A stretch of 64,000 nt of DNA from Citrus sinensis. Its lineage: Eukaryota; Streptophyta; Magnoliopsida; Sapindales; Rutaceae. Of the stretch, positions 33,509-45,000 are shown in pieces (position 1 is the stretch's first letter; each line of letters starts with the position of its first letter). The position numbers were made by a program, and so were the translations under genes. Under the pieces are notes generated by a model, which was given only the letters and a program-made list of their open reading frames with translations, was not told where the DNA came from and ran no database searches. The stretch is taken from contig NC_068563.1 in the NCBI RefSeq assembly GCF_022201045.2, positions 2,976,001 through 3,040,000 on the forward strand, written 5' to 3'.

Positions 33509-34586
33509 ATCCAGGTGTAGCCATGTAGTGGCGAATATGGCATAGACAAAAGGATATGGAAATTAAAACAAGTAACTCAATGCTAAGAGGATGTTAATGC
33601 AAGGAAAGACTTTTTATCAAATAATAAAATTAACGTGTTGTGGAGTTTGTCTTACTAGTGTCCTTTTCTTCGGGTCATTGACAAATAACAGCGTATCCAT
33701 CCTTCATAGTATCATTGAGAATTTTGGTCAAAATTAACTAAGTGCGTCCATCCTTCAGAGTGTCATCGAGAATTTCGTCCAAACAAACTTTGAGAAAAGC
33801 TTTAGCCGGTACTAAAACAAGTTTCTTGTATAATTAAACTAATTTATTACTCAGAAGGGTAGTATAAATTTCCTATAACTTTTATTTGTGTATTTTTTTT
33901 ATCAAGTGAAAGAGATTCAGATTGTTTTGCAATCCAATCAAACACTAGTGACTCCTGAAAAATGATAAAATAGCTCTCACGTAATACGATTAACTAATAC
34001 ATATAAAACATATATAATTGAATTTTATATAACTATTAATTACATACATATTCTTCAAAATAAATACACCTATTTAGTTATGTCATAATATTATTTATTT
34101 ATTGTGTGACTGACCTAACATCTTAAAAATACTCTAAAATGTTTCCTAAATCTTAAGCTGCTGACCGAAGAAATGATTAATGAAAATACAAACATCAGAG
34201 CTGCAGTCACACATACACTGCATTTGATTAACTATACGTTTTCAATTAAATTACCATTACAGGTAAATATACATACCCAGACAAATAAACCTTCATTCAG
34301 AGAAAAAAAAAACTGCAAAAACTGGAAGATACAGAACCCTGGATTTACTTACAGATTTCACATTACCAACATTTGTCAGTTGACTGGGAAAGAGTCTTAC
34401 ATGGAAATTTCAAAATAAACCTTCAAATCCATGCAGGACGTATCAACATATTTTCAATTGGAAATTCCGTGAAAAAAGGAAAATGGATTGAGCGACTCAG
34501 AGGCCAAAAAGCATACCTCAATCGGCTCATCTACATTTAAGTTAAAACATTGAAAGGTTTACTAGAACGTCAACTACCACGATTTT

Positions 34587-36170
34587 CTAGCCACCTACCG
34601 CAGCCAGGAACTTTTTCTGGCTTACTGGTTCTTCATTCAAGACAACCACATCCCGTACTTTGTCAAACAGATCCTCTAGCTGATCCACGCCAAATCTGTG
34701 ATAGTCTAAAGGTCTCTTGTATCGTTGTTTGTATATCGCTTCAAAACAACCCAAGAAAATCCGACAAGAATAGCTCACTAGAATCTCTTGCAGCTCATGC
34801 TTGAACTGTCTCAGATTTTCTTCATTGATCCCAGTTTGACCTGCCATCCCAGTATTAGGTTTCCCTTGCTCCCTTCCCGCTTCATTTTCTTCAACAACCA
34901 CTCTTTCATCATCTGAGAGCTCATCTGATGATGCACAACCTGCATTCATACTCTCTTCCTGAGTACCCTTTCCCCTCTTATCCTTTTTTGTCAGAATGGC
35001 AGTTGGATTTGCTTTCCAGTTTCTTAGGTAGACAAATTTCCTTTGGCCTCTTCCTTCCACAGAAATCATGTCACCCAACTTCTTGAAAAGATTTACTAGC
35101 TTGTATGCCCCATACTCTGACACATACAGCGTCCTTCCAAATAATTTTTGGTACTCAGCAGGAACACGAGTGAGAGGCAGACATCCTCCAGACAGTTCAA
35201 GCAATCTCACCATCTGTGCCCTCAGACCATTAATGTCCCCAGGCTGAACCCACAAGGTAGAATCATTCTGATCACTGCAAGAAACATGACCTGCCGAAGC
35301 TTCATTAAGACCAGATGGCAGACTTTGGCTCCTGAAGTTCGAAGGAAAACAAGGCATGTTCATCGAAGACGTAGTGGTGTATTCAGATAAGGATCGAGAC
35401 ACAATTGAGAAGTCTCTAGATTTGTAATAGCTTTGGGAGATTCCCCTATAAACAATTGCTTCTTCTTCATTTTGGGCATCCGTGTTGTCATTAATGTTAC
35501 ACCCCATTAAATACCCAGAAATATCAGCTGGACCTCCACGAGTAGGCATCAAGGTTTTTATGGGGGGCACAAAGCCTTCACCACGAGCAACACTAGGCCA
35601 GTCCCAGACAAATTTACCAGCATTGCAAAGGGCAGATGAAACACCTACTCCAGAAGGGATGACAAGAATCACTGTATACCCACGTTGACCAAGTATGTGT
35701 AGCGCTGGAGCAAAATCAACATCCCCTGATATCAGCATTATGGAAGAAGGTGGACGGTTGTCAAGGGCAAACAAAAACATGTCAACCAAGATAGCCTTGT
35801 CGGCAGCATCCTTTCTCCCATTGGGAACATCAATTAGCTTGACACCAGTTCTCTGGCATCCCTCTCTGAGTCGTCTGGGGAAGGCATTAAAATCCCCATA
35901 GGCAGAGAACAACATAACAGCTCCTTTAATCACAGGGTGCACCTGCAAAGCCATTCGTATATTGCCAGCCACATCTTCAGGACGGACATCACTTGGAACA
36001 GGGCAGTTTTCAATGTCCCAGAGGATAGCCACAGGACCATCTAAGAAGTTCTGGTTCTGCTGGTTTGTTGCAGTCTGATGCATATCCACGTTTGAGTCGA
36101 CCATAAGAGTTCCCTTCGGTTCTAAGGAATCTGAAGGAACTATTGATGTTGATCTATTCAGATTAGCCAT
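34587..36170 (-). CDS. NYN-domain / OST-HTH (LOTUS) protein, limkain-b1/MARF1-like
   Basis: A 527-residue protein encoded in one coding exon. Residues 44-195 form a NYN (PIN-like) nuclease-fold domain with the acidic positions WDIEN (Asp52), DAADKAILVDMF (Asp121, Asp124, Asp130) and ISGDVDF (Asp150, Asp152). Residues 311-386 form an OST-HTH/LOTUS module (GDINGLRAQMVRLLEL ... GRGQRKFVYLRNW), and residues 452-522 look like a second one. Such proteins bind RNA and, in animals (MARF1), cleave it; the plant role is not settled. The first in-frame codon upstream is GTG, so the ATG at 36170 was chosen. By recollection the neighbouring pair equals Arabidopsis At2g15560 and At2g15570. A good donor (gag|gtaccc at 37875) and acceptor (ttggcag at 36206) suggest a 1.67-kb 5'UTR intron. 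Confidence 0.88.
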   Translation of the reverse strand: MANLNRSTSIVPSDSLEPKGTLMVDSNVDMHQTATNQQNQNFLDGPVAILWDIENCPVPSDVRPEDVAGNIRMALQVHPVIKGAVMLFSAYGDFNAFPRRLREGCQRTGVKLIDVPNGRKDAADKAILVDMFLFALDNRPPSSIMLISGDVDFAPALHILGQRGYTVILVIPSGVGVSSALCNAGKFVWDWPSVARGEGFVPPIKTLMPTRGGPADISGYLMGCNINDNTDAQNEEEAIVYRGISQSYYKSRDFSIVSRSLSEYTTTSSMNMPCFPSNFRSQSLPSGLNEASAGHVSCSDQNDSTLWVQPGDINGLRAQMVRLLELSGGCLPLTRVPAEYQKLFGRTLYVSEYGAYKLVNLFKKLGDMISVEGRGQRKFVYLRNWKANPTAILTKKDKRGKGTQEESMNAGCASSDELSDDERVVVEENEAGREQGKPNTGMAGQTGINEENLRQFKHELQEILVSYSCRIFLGCFEAIYKQRYKRPLDYHRFGVDQLEDLFDKVRDVVVLNEEPVSQKKFLAAVGG

Positions 36171-36205
36171 CACTGTTTCATCACCAACTCAAAGGATCCT
36201 AAAGG

Positions 36206-37875
36206 CTGCCAAAGCAAGAAAAAAGTATTAAGTACATAACAGAAGGATGTTCTTTGATACTATTATAATAAACAAAATGAAGCAGAAAAAAGTGTGTGTG
36301 TGTATAAAACAGAAGACCAGTAAAAAATACTATGCACTTAATGACATTAATTTTTTCAGCAATATAAAATATAAGATAATCGGAAAAACACATAATGACA
36401 TGGAAAAATGGGAAAAGAAAACGTAATGGAAGACCACCAAGACAATAAGGAAGGTGCAACTTTATTTTTCTTTCCTTTCAAGAAGAATGACAGACTCATT
36501 AGAGAACAGAAGTGTATCCACTAAAGAAGCCCATTGTGTACCCTATAATTTCAGATCATCTGAAGATAAGAATAATTTAAGAATTTACATCTATACAAAA
36601 AGCCAAGGACTATAAACAACACAACATCAACATATATGTTTTCTCTACCCCTATTCTGTTGTTGCCTTATCGGATGGAGGTAGGGGAGTTTAATTCCTAG
36701 AATTTGCAACATTCTAAGAATGTGCTACAAATATATCTGATCTTGCCTATACACATGATGTTTCGGATGGTTTCTGATGAGGTTCCGCCCACAATTTTTT
36801 TTAACTTTGCCCCAAGGGGCTTAGCCAAGTGGTTTTCAAGCGTCATTGGCTGACCACCCGTGTTCAAATCCTGAGGAGCTAAAAATTCCATTTGTGCATT
36901 CTATCTGTTGAATAACAAATTAAAAAAAAAAATTCAAAAAGCTAACACTTTTAACAAAAACTAGATTTATGCCACCATCGATATTGGAATGCTAAGTGTT
37001 CAAATGAATTATTACTATGCAATCAACGGGTAGACAATACGATCTTATGGAGATCATAATGGATGCAGCAATTACGAAATAGGCAGAGATAGCACGTCAA
37101 TGCATCCAGAAGGAAACATAGCCACAAAATGATTCTGCTACAACGCACAGAACTCAGAACAAACTGACATTCACAAAAGAAATCTATATATTTGCGTTGA
37201 TAACAAATTCCTTCTATTACAACCAAAGGAGAACAAAAAAGATCATCAATAACAGATTCCATATATTACAAACAAAAGAGAATAAAAAAGATCATTAACA
37301 ACCATTCCTCAAAACGGACAAACTACAGAACAGGATAAAATGGAATTTGTAATTTCCCTCCAGTAACTCAGAACAAGTTGTGAAACCAAAGAGAAGGCAT
37401 CAATCACAATAAATTTTAATATGGGCAAATATTTGGGGATAATTAAATCCATTTTGACTGAGTTCAAATATAACACAAAGTAGAAGGACTTGACAAATTA
37501 AGAACTGGCCAAGAAATTCAAGAATCTCCACAAATACAAACTGTTTTGAACATCTTCAATTCCTCTGCTCACTGCCTCAGAACTTAAAAACTTCACTTCT
37601 CTTGAATCCTTATTGGATAATTAACTGAACTATCATCACTCACTTGGATTCTAAATATTGTATTGTTTATGTTCAGGGAATATGAATAAAAAAAATTTGA
37701 AATTTCTTCTTTTGCCCATTGACTCGGAATAAAAACCCAGAAATCAAAAACTTAATTTCCATCCAAATTCCTAGCGTTTTCTCAGCAACCAAACAAACCA
37801 AATCACAGTCCAAAAATAACTGCAGGAACACGCAAATCATTACTAAACCCAGCAAAAAATAAAAAATAAAGGGTA
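36206..37875 (-). other. Probable 5'UTR intron of the NYN gene
   Basis: The minus strand has GAG|GTACCC at 37876/37875 and a pyrimidine-rich TTCTTGCTTTGGCAG acceptor ending at 36206, 36 bp before the ATG. The interval has no coding potential. The first exon would lie between about 37876 and 38270. Confidence 0.5.
36809..36932 (+). mobile_element. tRNA-derived SINE-like fragment
   Basis: It has pol III box A-like TTAGCCAAGTGG (36821-36832) and box B-like TGTTCAAATCC (36861-36871) at the right spacing. A short body and an A-rich tail near 36918-36930 follow. It does not fold as a good tRNA. It lies in the probable 5'UTR intron of the NYN gene. Confidence 0.45.
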
Positions 37876-38270
37876 CCTCATATTGAAACCACCACTTCCT
37901 TTCGCTAGAATCCACCCAGATCCTGAGCAACAACACATGATCAAAAGATCTAATAATTATCACACAAAAACATCCAAATTTAAACCCCATAATTTAAATT
38001 AAATTAAACTCAAAAGAAAACTGCTTTTCTTTGTGCTATTGATAATAGAAGAAAAGAGAAGAATCCAAACCTAGGGATGATGGAAGGCTCTATTCTTATT
38101 GAATATTGATGATGGTTGTTGGGGATATTGGATTTTAGTTTGATTTTTATTTATTCTAACAAAACCTGAGCTTTAAGCTTTGAACTGAAAGATTTTTACT
38201 TCATGTTTCTGCCTTGCTCGCTCAGTAACAATTGACAGAGACTCAGAGAGGGAGTGCTGTGCAAATTTGG

Positions 38271-39243
38271 GCTATTGAGATTATAAAGATCAGAGCCCAA
38301 GAGACTCTGTATGAGAATGGGTTGATTTTCAAATCAAATCTTGAGTCTAAACCGACTGAGAAAGTGATCATGCGCTTATTCTAGAAGTCCAGTTATTTGT
38401 AGACCTAACTTACTGTGGGAACCAGCTTGATGGACGGTCGGATTTATTTTGTTGTTTAATTATCTGAATATTTCCGTAGTTTTGAAGGTAAATGTTCAAT
38501 GCATGATTGCTTGTCAAAAGAGACAATTGTTTGTTAAATTAAAATTGTGCTACTCACCGCCCCTGTAAACAGAGCCTGTAGATTTTCTTTTTCGGTTGAT
38601 TTTTAGTATTCCTCTTTTGGGTAGACTTATCTTCTCAAATATCTTGCGTTGCCTCCTATTTTCAGTTTTTTATAGTCCCTTTTCCCACCTTTGGAAAAAA
38701 GCTGCAGCCAGTACGGGGCCACGTTTCAGAATAAAATTAGTGGAAAGGGGATACAAAATTGAATCAAATTGGAACCAAGCACCGGTAGTGGTTAAAAACA
38801 CGCCCTTGCTTCATTTTTTAATTTTTTATTTTTTTTTGGAATTGGGGAAAAGCCTAATCAACATGCTAGGGTATAAAACTTCGCCTTAAGATGGAGAAAC
38901 CTGGGAGTTTGCTTAAAATGATTCCAATCTTAGTGCCATGGATTTGATCCAAAAAAGATTATTCCAAGGACATGATGCAGGCAGCTTAAATACACAATTG
39001 ATAGGCTAGAAAAGTAAGCACACATTTACAAAACCTTCATCTCAGCTGATAACATAGCAAAAACAAAGACAGGTAAAACCACTAACAGTCCAGCACCAGT
39101 GGTGTTGGTACCTGGGAAGCAATATCTAGATGATGTACATCTAAAGTAATCATGACCCAATGGAAAATTCAGCCAATACTGGTCATTTGACACCTAAAAC
39201 GAATTGATCGACTTCAATGGATCTTCAAGCCATTAGATCATGT
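38271..39243. other. Spacer between NYN promoter and TRXM3 3' end
   Basis: It holds the upstream region of the NYN gene and, at the right, the probable 3'UTR of TRXM3. No further gene was recognised. Confidence 0.5.
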
Positions 39244-41307
39244 TTATGACTTCAGAACCCTCTCAATAGCAGCAATGTAGAACTCCTTCGGCATGGTTCC
39301 AACCACAGTTTCGCGTTTCTCTCCATTCTTGAAGAGCAAAACTACAGGCACAGCCTTAATTTCATAGTCCTCAGCAATTGTTAGGTCTGTGTCCGTATTG
39401 ACCATAAAACATCTAAGTCTCCCAGCATACTCTCCTGCAATCTCATCAATCACCCGATGAACCATCCTGCACGGTCCACACCAACTCGCATAAAATTCAA
39501 CGAGAACAGGGGTATCACTGTTCAGGATCGACTTTTCCCACGAGTCTTTGGTGACCACTGCTGCTACACAAGCAACATATTATGATCAGGATACTGCCCA
39601 TTAACAAACCCCACATATCTCACGAATACCTAGTACTCAATAGAATACAAGCCAAGAAGCAATTTAGTTACACTTTAAGAAAGTCTATCATCTAGGGAAG
39701 CTTTTCTCAACAAAAATGTTCATTGTTTCTCTTTTCTCATAAGCATTCCATCTCTGTAATCTACAGATTGTCTCTCTATCTCTTAGTATAAGACCACCAC
39801 TGTCTCAAGGCTTCAATATTATTAAGGAATCATAAGAGATATGTTTTGCTTTTAATGCTTGTGGAACTTAAACTTCCTTATCTTTGATTCGTCATATATC
39901 AAAACCATTTGAGCAGAACTATACGGCATAGGAAGTGAGTCATCACAACAAATATAAAGAAGAGTTGAAACTGAATGCAGAAAAAACAACAATATGCAAG
40001 TTGTCTAAACAATATAAGAACACCCCAATATAAATTGAAAAATTTACACACAATGATCCCCACACATATACAACTGCACATACCAAAAAAATGGTAGTTT
40101 TCATCAGAGAATTTAACAGGCAATTAAAAGCAATTAGAACAATAGAACACAAGACCTCTTCAAAAGTACAACTTAACATAATAAGAACTTTGACTGTTCA
40201 AACAGAGATCATTTCCGGCTAGAAGTTGTATTTTGAAGGGTTTAACTCCAAAATTACATATGGTAAAATCTTTTCAATTTTCATCCATCCACCAGTTTTA
40301 TCTAAATTTTATCTTTAAAATTTAACAAGAAAATCTAATCCACCTATGCCTTCAAAAGAGCAATACAATAATTGCAATTTTTTCCATGTTTAACAAGCCA
40401 ATCAACGAAACAATGGCAATGCCACAGTTATATAAGATTCATTTTCCATATATCCCATGAAACTACCATGATCAAGATCCTACTCTGAGGATTTCACTCA
40501 ACCTACAATGCAAATATCTATGCTTGCAAACTAGAGGAGTAGGCATTACACCCTCAAGATGTTAAAACCCCAGAAACATCAACCATTAACAAGCTTTTCT
40601 AGTTTACAATGAACAAATGTACGACACTGATAAATCAAAATGAAAACAAGTTTCAGATCCCAGCGTCCAAGCACATAAACAGAAGCTTTATGACCTCATC
40701 AAGGCGAAATCTTTAAGATATCTCTTTTCAAAGCTAAAAATAGTAGGATCAAGTCAATTACCTAAATTTTTCAGCGATTAAAATCCAAAATATAAAAGCC
40801 AAAATTCACACTTTGATCCACAAGATAAAACTGGACGAAAGCATTCTACGAGTCATTTCAGCTAGAATCTTTTGATATTCCCAGGACTAAACAACAGATA
40901 ATGGAAAATGGGTTCTGTCAAGCAAATCCATTTCTGAAACTATTTCTTCTACTTTTTCCTCATTCATCTTTCTAACTAACCAAACAGAAGTTACATAAGC
41001 ACAAATCCCAAAAAACAAATACAGCACCCAGAAATATAAAGAGTAAAACCAATCAAATCAAACGAGAAAAAAACCCATTAAAAATGATCAAAAAAATTAA
41101 AACCTTACCTCTAGATTCACGTACACAGAGAACCTTAAGTGAAAGAGACCTGTTTGGAGCCTTAAAGGTAGCGTTTTTGGCGTAAAAATGAGAGGGAAAT
41201 GAGAGTTTGTTGGGCGTATGAGAAGGAAATGAAGAGACGCGTGGAATGGCAAAATGGGCAGAAGTGAAACAAGAAGATGATGACGATGAAGAAGAAACAG
41301 AAGCCAT
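39244..41307 (-). CDS. TRXM3: Thioredoxin m3, chloroplastic
   Basis: A plastid dithiol-disulfide oxidoreductase; the Arabidopsis ortholog (GAT1, At2g15570) controls plasmodesmal transport in meristems. Two coding exons: 41109-41307 (66 codons plus one base) and 39244-39563. The intron has donor g|gtaagg and acceptor tgtag|cag, giving 172 residues. Residues 1-65 are a Ser-rich chloroplast transit peptide. The thioredoxin fold carries the active site WCGPC at 94-98 and a cis-Pro loop (IKAVPVV). The C-terminal block [16 protein letters not shown] is characteristic of the m3 type. It lies next to the NYN gene in the same orientation, as in Arabidopsis. The 1.5-kb intron is rather long for so small a gene. 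Confidence 0.94.
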
Positions 41308-41653
41308 AACTGAAGAAGAGTGTTTGTTTGATCAGAGAATAAGTGTGCGTGTGTGTTTTTATTGGTTAGGTGGGAGAAGTGGAAGAGTGAAATTGTCAGC
41401 CCTTTATTTCTTAATTTCTTTATTGCAAATTGTAATGCTGATACTGCACCAGGCCAGCACCTGCGACCCCTCAACAGCAAAACGTAATGAAAACAGGGGA
41501 AATAGAAAGCGGCACGTTTTTCTTTTGTGTTTTTTATTATCTAATCTAATCTGGCTGAGGGTGGCAAATCGGACGGAGGCGGGCCCCTCCATTGTGAATA
41601 ACGATTAATGACTAATGATCGAATCAAAGAGTAGCACCCCATTGGAAAAGGTC

Positions 41654-41725
41654 ACGCCCGGTGGGACTCGAACCCACGATCGTCTGATTAGAAGTCAGAC
41701 GCCTTATCCATTAGGCCACGGGCGC
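41654..41725 (-). tRNA. tRNA-Arg (anticodon UCU)
   Basis: The minus strand folds as a full cloverleaf of 72 nt. The acceptor is GCGCCCG/CGGGCGT, with a G-T first pair. The D arm is GCC/GGC, the anticodon stem TCTGA/TCAGA with loop CTTCTAA (anticodon TCT), and the T arm GTGGG-TTCGAGT-CCCAC. No intron and no encoded CCA, as expected for a nuclear gene. A T-rich stretch for pol III stopping is not obvious directly downstream on the minus strand. Confidence 0.95.
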
Positions 41726-42076
41726 CTTCGGTGGGTCAGCGTCGGTACTTTAATAATATTTCTATCTAAAATGTCTTAAACTCCAACCACCCCGCCGCCA
41801 GACCCTCCATTATCCCCTTCCTTGAAACTAATCTCCCTATCGCGTTGATTTTAAAAGATAGAATTGAACTAACATGTTCAAAGAAAATTTGGATCAGATG
41901 CATCAGTTATTATAGCTTTTTGAAACCTTGAAATTCCATCAGAACTTTCTAACGTTCACATAACTGCATAAAAATTGTTAATAAATACACTTTGGGGTGA
42001 TTATTGAAAGTAAGCATTGGCCTGCCAAAGCTTCGTATGCAGAAAACCTATAGAATCACTTTCTTTGTTGAGTGAG
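41726..42076. other. Spacer: tRNA upstream flank and MCCB 3'UTR
   Basis: No gene was recognised. The right part should be the 3'UTR of MCCB. Confidence 0.5.
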
Positions 42077-45000
42077 TTACATTCTAAATACACCATATTT
42101 GGTGTCTTCCACAGGGCGGTTCAAGGCAGCAGAAATGCAGAAACCTATAATTTTTCTTGTGTCAGCTGGGTCGATGATACCGTCATCCCAGAGTCTTGCT
42201 GTGGAGTAATAAGCATTTCCTTCTTTCTCATAAGCTTCTACAACCTTTGCCTTGAACATTTCCTCCTCTTGCTTTGTCCACTGTGATACAAGTTCACGGC
42301 ATGGATACTTATATTTGAGTTTTTGGAATGAGAGAAAAAAGGGCTTACCTCAATTCCTTGCTTTTTCTTTTTGTCCTTTTCTACTTGAGACAGCACTCCA
42401 GCAGCCTAAGTTTTGCCAAGGAAAGTAAACAATCATACTTAAAACAAATAATAAATTTAGGAGTCAAGTAATTGCTATGTAATGAACGGGTTCATTAGGT
42501 TTCAAGGATGGGGAAAACATTGTGAAAATGTAAAGAGAGGAAGTCCAGAGGCCAGGGAAATTAACCAAAATTTTCATGAAGTAATAAAAAGAACAATCAT
42601 TGGATATTTATTTTGAGAGGAGAAAGCAATATGTGATCTTCCTTCTGTAGTTAGGATTGTAGATTGTTCGCAAGAAGCACTACGTATTAATCGAAATACT
42701 CAGATTCATGAATCATAAAATCTATATGCCCCTCACTTCAAAGGAAATGCATGATGACATATTAGTTGTGTGCAAGAAAGTATTGATAGGAGAGGCTACC
42801 TGAGCACCACCCATTACAGATATTCTCGCATTTGGCCAAAGAAACATGAAATTGGGACTATACGCACGCCCACACATCGCATAATTTCCAGCACCAAAAC
42901 TACCTCCAACAATTATTGTAACTTTTGGTACCTGCACAAGGAATGATTAGAGAAGGTGGAAGGTTTTGTTTTTCTCTTTCTTGCTGAAACCAAAAGAATT
43001 AACTTGCACAGACTTTCATCACCGACCTTTGCACAAGAAACTGCCATCACCATTTTTGCTCCAGCCTTTGCTATACCATTTGCTTCAGATCTTGAGCCAA
43101 CCTAACAGATAAACAACTATTACAGTTCCAGAATTCTATCAGGAACTACTAGCCTAATTAATTCACACAGTTTCTTAAAAGGAAGTGGGGCATTTCTTAA
43201 AAAGAACAAAAAGAAGTAGAAAAAATTTGAACAATCAAGTTCATTCATTTCTTACTACTAGGTTTAGTTTCACCTCTTCTTATAATCTAAGGACATAATC
43301 ATGTCAGAAATATTCATTAACAAATTAATGGAAAGAGAAGGATCAAATACCATGAATCCAGTAATATTCTGAAGAAAGACCAATGGAATTTTCCGTTGAG
43401 TGCAAAGTTCAATGAAATGGGCCCCTTTTAGAGCAGATTCATGGAATAATATTCCATTGTTTCCAATGATTCCCACTGGTTGACCAAAGATTTTAGCAAA
43501 ACCAGTCACAAGTGTCTGCACAGATACAAATCCAAATGGAGTTACAAACTCATTGATATTAGAATGTAACTGGCTTAAAAATTCAAGTGTTTTGAATGTC
43601 CTCACAGTGCCATACAATTTCTTGAATTCATCAAATTCACTTCCATCAACAATGCGAGCAATAACTGATCGAATATCAAAGGACTGCTTGAGGTCTGCTG
43701 GTGCAATAGAATAAAGCTCCTTTACGTCATATAAAGGTTCTTTATACTCAGGGTTTATATTCTGAAATCCATTTATCTCTCCTTGTCTCCCAGCCATGTG
43801 TAAGTTCTTGATAATGTTCCTTCCAAGAGAAAGTCCATGCAATTCATCTATCAAACATAAATTTACACATGTATAGTCATGGAATTACGGACACTGCAAA
43901 GACAACAGTAACTTCAGAAGTGGTACACACAGAAGAGGTGTAAAACTCCGCATGACCAAAGTAATACCTTGAGCAAAATAATCTGAAACCCCTGATGTCT
44001 TACAATGCACAGCAGCACCCCCCAAATCCTCCGCAGAGATTTCCTCTCCGGTAGCAGCCTACTGAAAGTTCTCCATTAGATATGGTATCTATTTGCAAAC
44101 ATTAATAGGCATACGTATAATAATTCATTTTATATGCATGCACACAGACATAAAACTGACTTGCATATGTTTATGATACATGATACTGCAAATCTATAAA
44201 TAATACAAATTAATCATGAAACTGATCTATGAATTACTGCATAACTCATTTCAAACATCACAAAGTAGGGAACTAACCTTTACAAGGGGGGGTCCGGCCA
44301 GAAAAATGGTACCATTTCCTTTTACCATAACACTTTCATCAGCCATTGCAGGAATATAAGCACCTCCAGCAGTGCAGGAACCCAGTACTAATGCAATTTG
44401 AGGGATGCCTTCAGCTGACATTATGGCTTGATTATAAAAAATTCTCCCAAAATTTTCCTTGTCAGGGAATACTTCAGCCTGCTTGGGAAGGTAAGCACCT
44501 CCACTATCCACAAGATATATGCATGGTAGTTTGCATTGCGCAGCAATCTCTTGTGCCCTAAGATGCTTCTTAATGGTGATGGGAAAATATGTTCCTCCCT
44601 TGACAGTAGGGTCATTAGCCACAAACATACAAAGCCGTCCATGTACAGGGCCAATTCCAGTGATTATCCCTCCAGATTGTAAGGTTTCTTCATATAATTC
44701 ATGTCCTGCAAGCTTTATATACGGTGTATATGATAAGATACTGCAATGTACCAAATAGCAAGCAACATATCTTGTTGAATCAACTAATAGTGAGAACTAG
44801 TCTTCATTTAATGCGAATTGTTTCTTGGCATGAGTCGACAATGCAAGCTTGTTTTAATATTCATACCACTGCTAATAGTGTTAATAGCCTGCTGTACTTA
44901 ATTGGACCAGAGTGTTTCAAAACAGAAATCAGCCCTTGCATCAAATTAACACATGCTCCCAATGTCTCTCAGTCTCTTGACTAGCCATGAGAAATATACA

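Larger units (their letters stand above)
30590..34560 (+). repeat. Segmental duplication unit 3 (SBT copy 3 with flanks)
   Basis: The upstream part (about 30590-31130) aligns with 590-1540 apart from the retrocopy. The single 'cctggcaaatcagtcc' at 31010-31025 is the empty target site. The downstream part (about 33900-34560) matches the flanks of units 1 and 2 and runs into the 3' end of the NYN gene. This suggests unit 3 lies at the ancestral position. Confidence 0.7.

Noticed and set aside
36821-36885. A tRNA gene
   Set aside because: Boxes A and B are present, but acceptor and anticodon stems do not pair; it fits a SINE-like fragment better.
37673-37990. 105-residue minus-strand protein
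   Set aside because: Lies at the edge of the NYN 5'UTR exon and intron, with hydrophobic low-complexity content and no family resemblance.
39899-40179. Membrane-like small protein on the minus strand
   Set aside because: Lies within the TRXM3 intron, AT-rich, and hydrophobic only through composition.
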